Positions 63,515 to 64,000 of a stretch of 64,000 bases of DNA are shown in pieces. Both the position numbers and the translations under genes were made by a program. The stretch is from contig NZ_LR701581.1 in NCBI RefSeq assembly GCF_902498805.1, forward strand, positions 124,001 through 188,000. The letters are read 5' to 3'. The notes beneath the pieces are model-generated. The model had not been told where the DNA came from and ran no database searches. It saw nothing but the letters and a program-made list of their open reading frames with translations. Origin of the DNA: Imperialibacter sp. EC-SDR9. Its GTDB lineage: Bacteria; Bacteroidota; Bacteroidia; Cytophagales; Cyclobacteriaceae. Numbering within the stretch: position 1 is the first letter of the stretch; every line of letters begins with the position of its first letter.

Positions 63515-64000
63515 ATGCGGAGCCTGGTCAAATTCTTTTGTTTGTTTGTTGTACTTTCTTTTGGGGCACAGGCCCGGGAAGTGGAGAGGGGTATTATTGA
63601 CCTTAGGGAATTCGATTTTTCCCAGGGGAAAGCACAACTTGAGGGCGAGTGGGAGTTTTATTGGGAAAGATTGATAACGCCAGAGCAGTTCAAATACGCT
63701 ACTCCAGAGCCTGATTACTTCATGTTCCCCAAGCTCTGGAACGATTCAAAAACTGCTGGTGGAGTAGAACTGTCGAGTCAGGGCTTTGCCACCTACAGGG
63801 TCAAGTTGCTCCTGCCACAACAAACTCCGCCGTTGTCTATTGCCATTAGTCACTTCTACAGTGACTACGATCTGTATGTCGACGGTCAACTGTTGGGAGA
63901 AAATGGCGTGGTGGGCAACACCAAAGAAACTTCGGAGCCTCATTGGATTCCCAAAACCCTGAGAATTCTTCCCAGTTCTGATACCCTGGAGTTAGTGCTC
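63515..64000 (+). CDS. Exported sensor-like protein, 3' end cut by window
   Basis: An open frame from ATG 63515 runs to the window end (162 codons with no stop). It starts with a signal peptide (MRSLVKFFCLFVVLSFGAQA) and then shows a beta-rich region with LEGEWEFYWERL, PKLWND and GFATYRVKLLLPQ, the pattern of the N-terminal extracytoplasmic sensor of 7TMR-DISM or two-component/cyclase receptors. The downstream output domain lies outside the window. It would be missed by ORF finders that need a stop codon. Confidence 0.7.
   Translation, partial: MRSLVKFFCLFVVLSFGAQAREVERGIIDLREFDFSQGKAQLEGEWEFYWERLITPEQFKYATPEPDYFMFPKLWNDSKTAGGVELSSQGFATYRVKLLLPQQTPPLSIAISHFYSDYDLYVDGQLLGENGVVGNTKETSEPHWIPKTLRILPSSDTLELVL

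Noticed and set aside
1..64000. CRISPR arrays, insertion sequences, prophage or integrative element borders
   Set aside because: No regularly spaced direct repeats, transposase or integrase motifs, or attachment-site duplications were seen around the tRNA-Ser gene or elsewhere.

Overview
The window looks like a chromosomal segment of a Bacteroidota bacterium, most likely order Cytophagales (Fulvivirga- or Imperialibacter-like; the genus is a guess). The reasons are the family content: a fused alpha/beta 2-oxoacid dehydrogenase E1, TamB-like and DUF2027/Smr proteins, a LuxE-like acyltransferase, a standalone HsdR-N protein, PmoA-like and Gfo/Idh/MocA sugar-catabolism genes, several SPII lipoproteins, promoters resembling TTG-N20-TAnnTTTG, and frequent starts without a Shine-Dalgarno sequence. 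Gene density is high. I see no prophage, transposase, integrase or CRISPR array.

Layout. 0-1.4 kb: 3' part of greA, a HIT hydrolase and ruvC (minus strand). 1.4-7.7 kb: a tightly packed plus-strand run of GT2 glycosyltransferase, small winged-helix-like protein, SpoIIE-type phosphatase, polysaccharide deacetylase and second GT2, followed by TatD and type I asparaginase. 7.7-10.2 kb: tRNA-Ser(GGA), then a TolQ/ExbB - small membrane protein - ExbD - ExbD operon closed by a terminator. 10.2-17.8 kb: UMF1-type MFS transporter with an HsdR-N protein, alanine dehydrogenase (minus), the fused E1, a lipoprotein and a LuxE-like protein. 17.8-22.4 kb: a 40-aa lipoprotein, an NtrC-like regulator without a DNA-binding domain, RNase P RNA, DUF2027-Smr and photolyase. 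22.4-29.9 kb: a TamB-like giant divergent from tsaD, then smpB, a catalytically degenerate NlpC/P60 protein and an HNH nuclease.

30.1-42.9 kb is rich in regulators: a lipoprotein with four 190-residue repeats, an ECF sigma factor beside a Ser/Thr kinase-TPR protein, a histidine kinase/sigma-54 activator pair, an ECF42-type sigma factor overlapping its DGPF (YciI-like) partner, an agmatinase-family enzyme, Uma2, and a MerR/TipAS regulator. 43.0-46.7 kb: a subclass B1 metallo-beta-lactamase coupled to an M28 peptidase, a MacB/LolD-type ATPase and a PduO cobalamin adenosyltransferase. 46.8-52.9 kb: a carbohydrate-catabolic group (PmoA-like, two Gfo/Idh/MocA proteins, GH31) headed by two dyad-symmetric elements. 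53.1-55.4 kb: ilvE and prfB, the latter with an intact programmed +1 frameshift. 55.5-64 kb: a RelE/ParE-type toxin-antitoxin pair, an MFS transporter, a YhhN protein, lipoprotein and membrane hypotheticals, an iodotyrosine-deiodinase-like nitroreductase, a penicillin-acylase-family hydrolase, a GNAT enzyme, and a sensor-like gene cut by the window end.

The least conventional items are the NlpC/P60 pseudoenzyme, the exchanged metal-ligand residues in the fused E1, the HTH-less sigma-54 activator, the exact 190-residue repeats beside an ECF/kinase module, the 13-bp inverted repeat against the start codon of the sugar operon, and the deiodinase-like nitroreductase. I found no complete system I can call entirely new.
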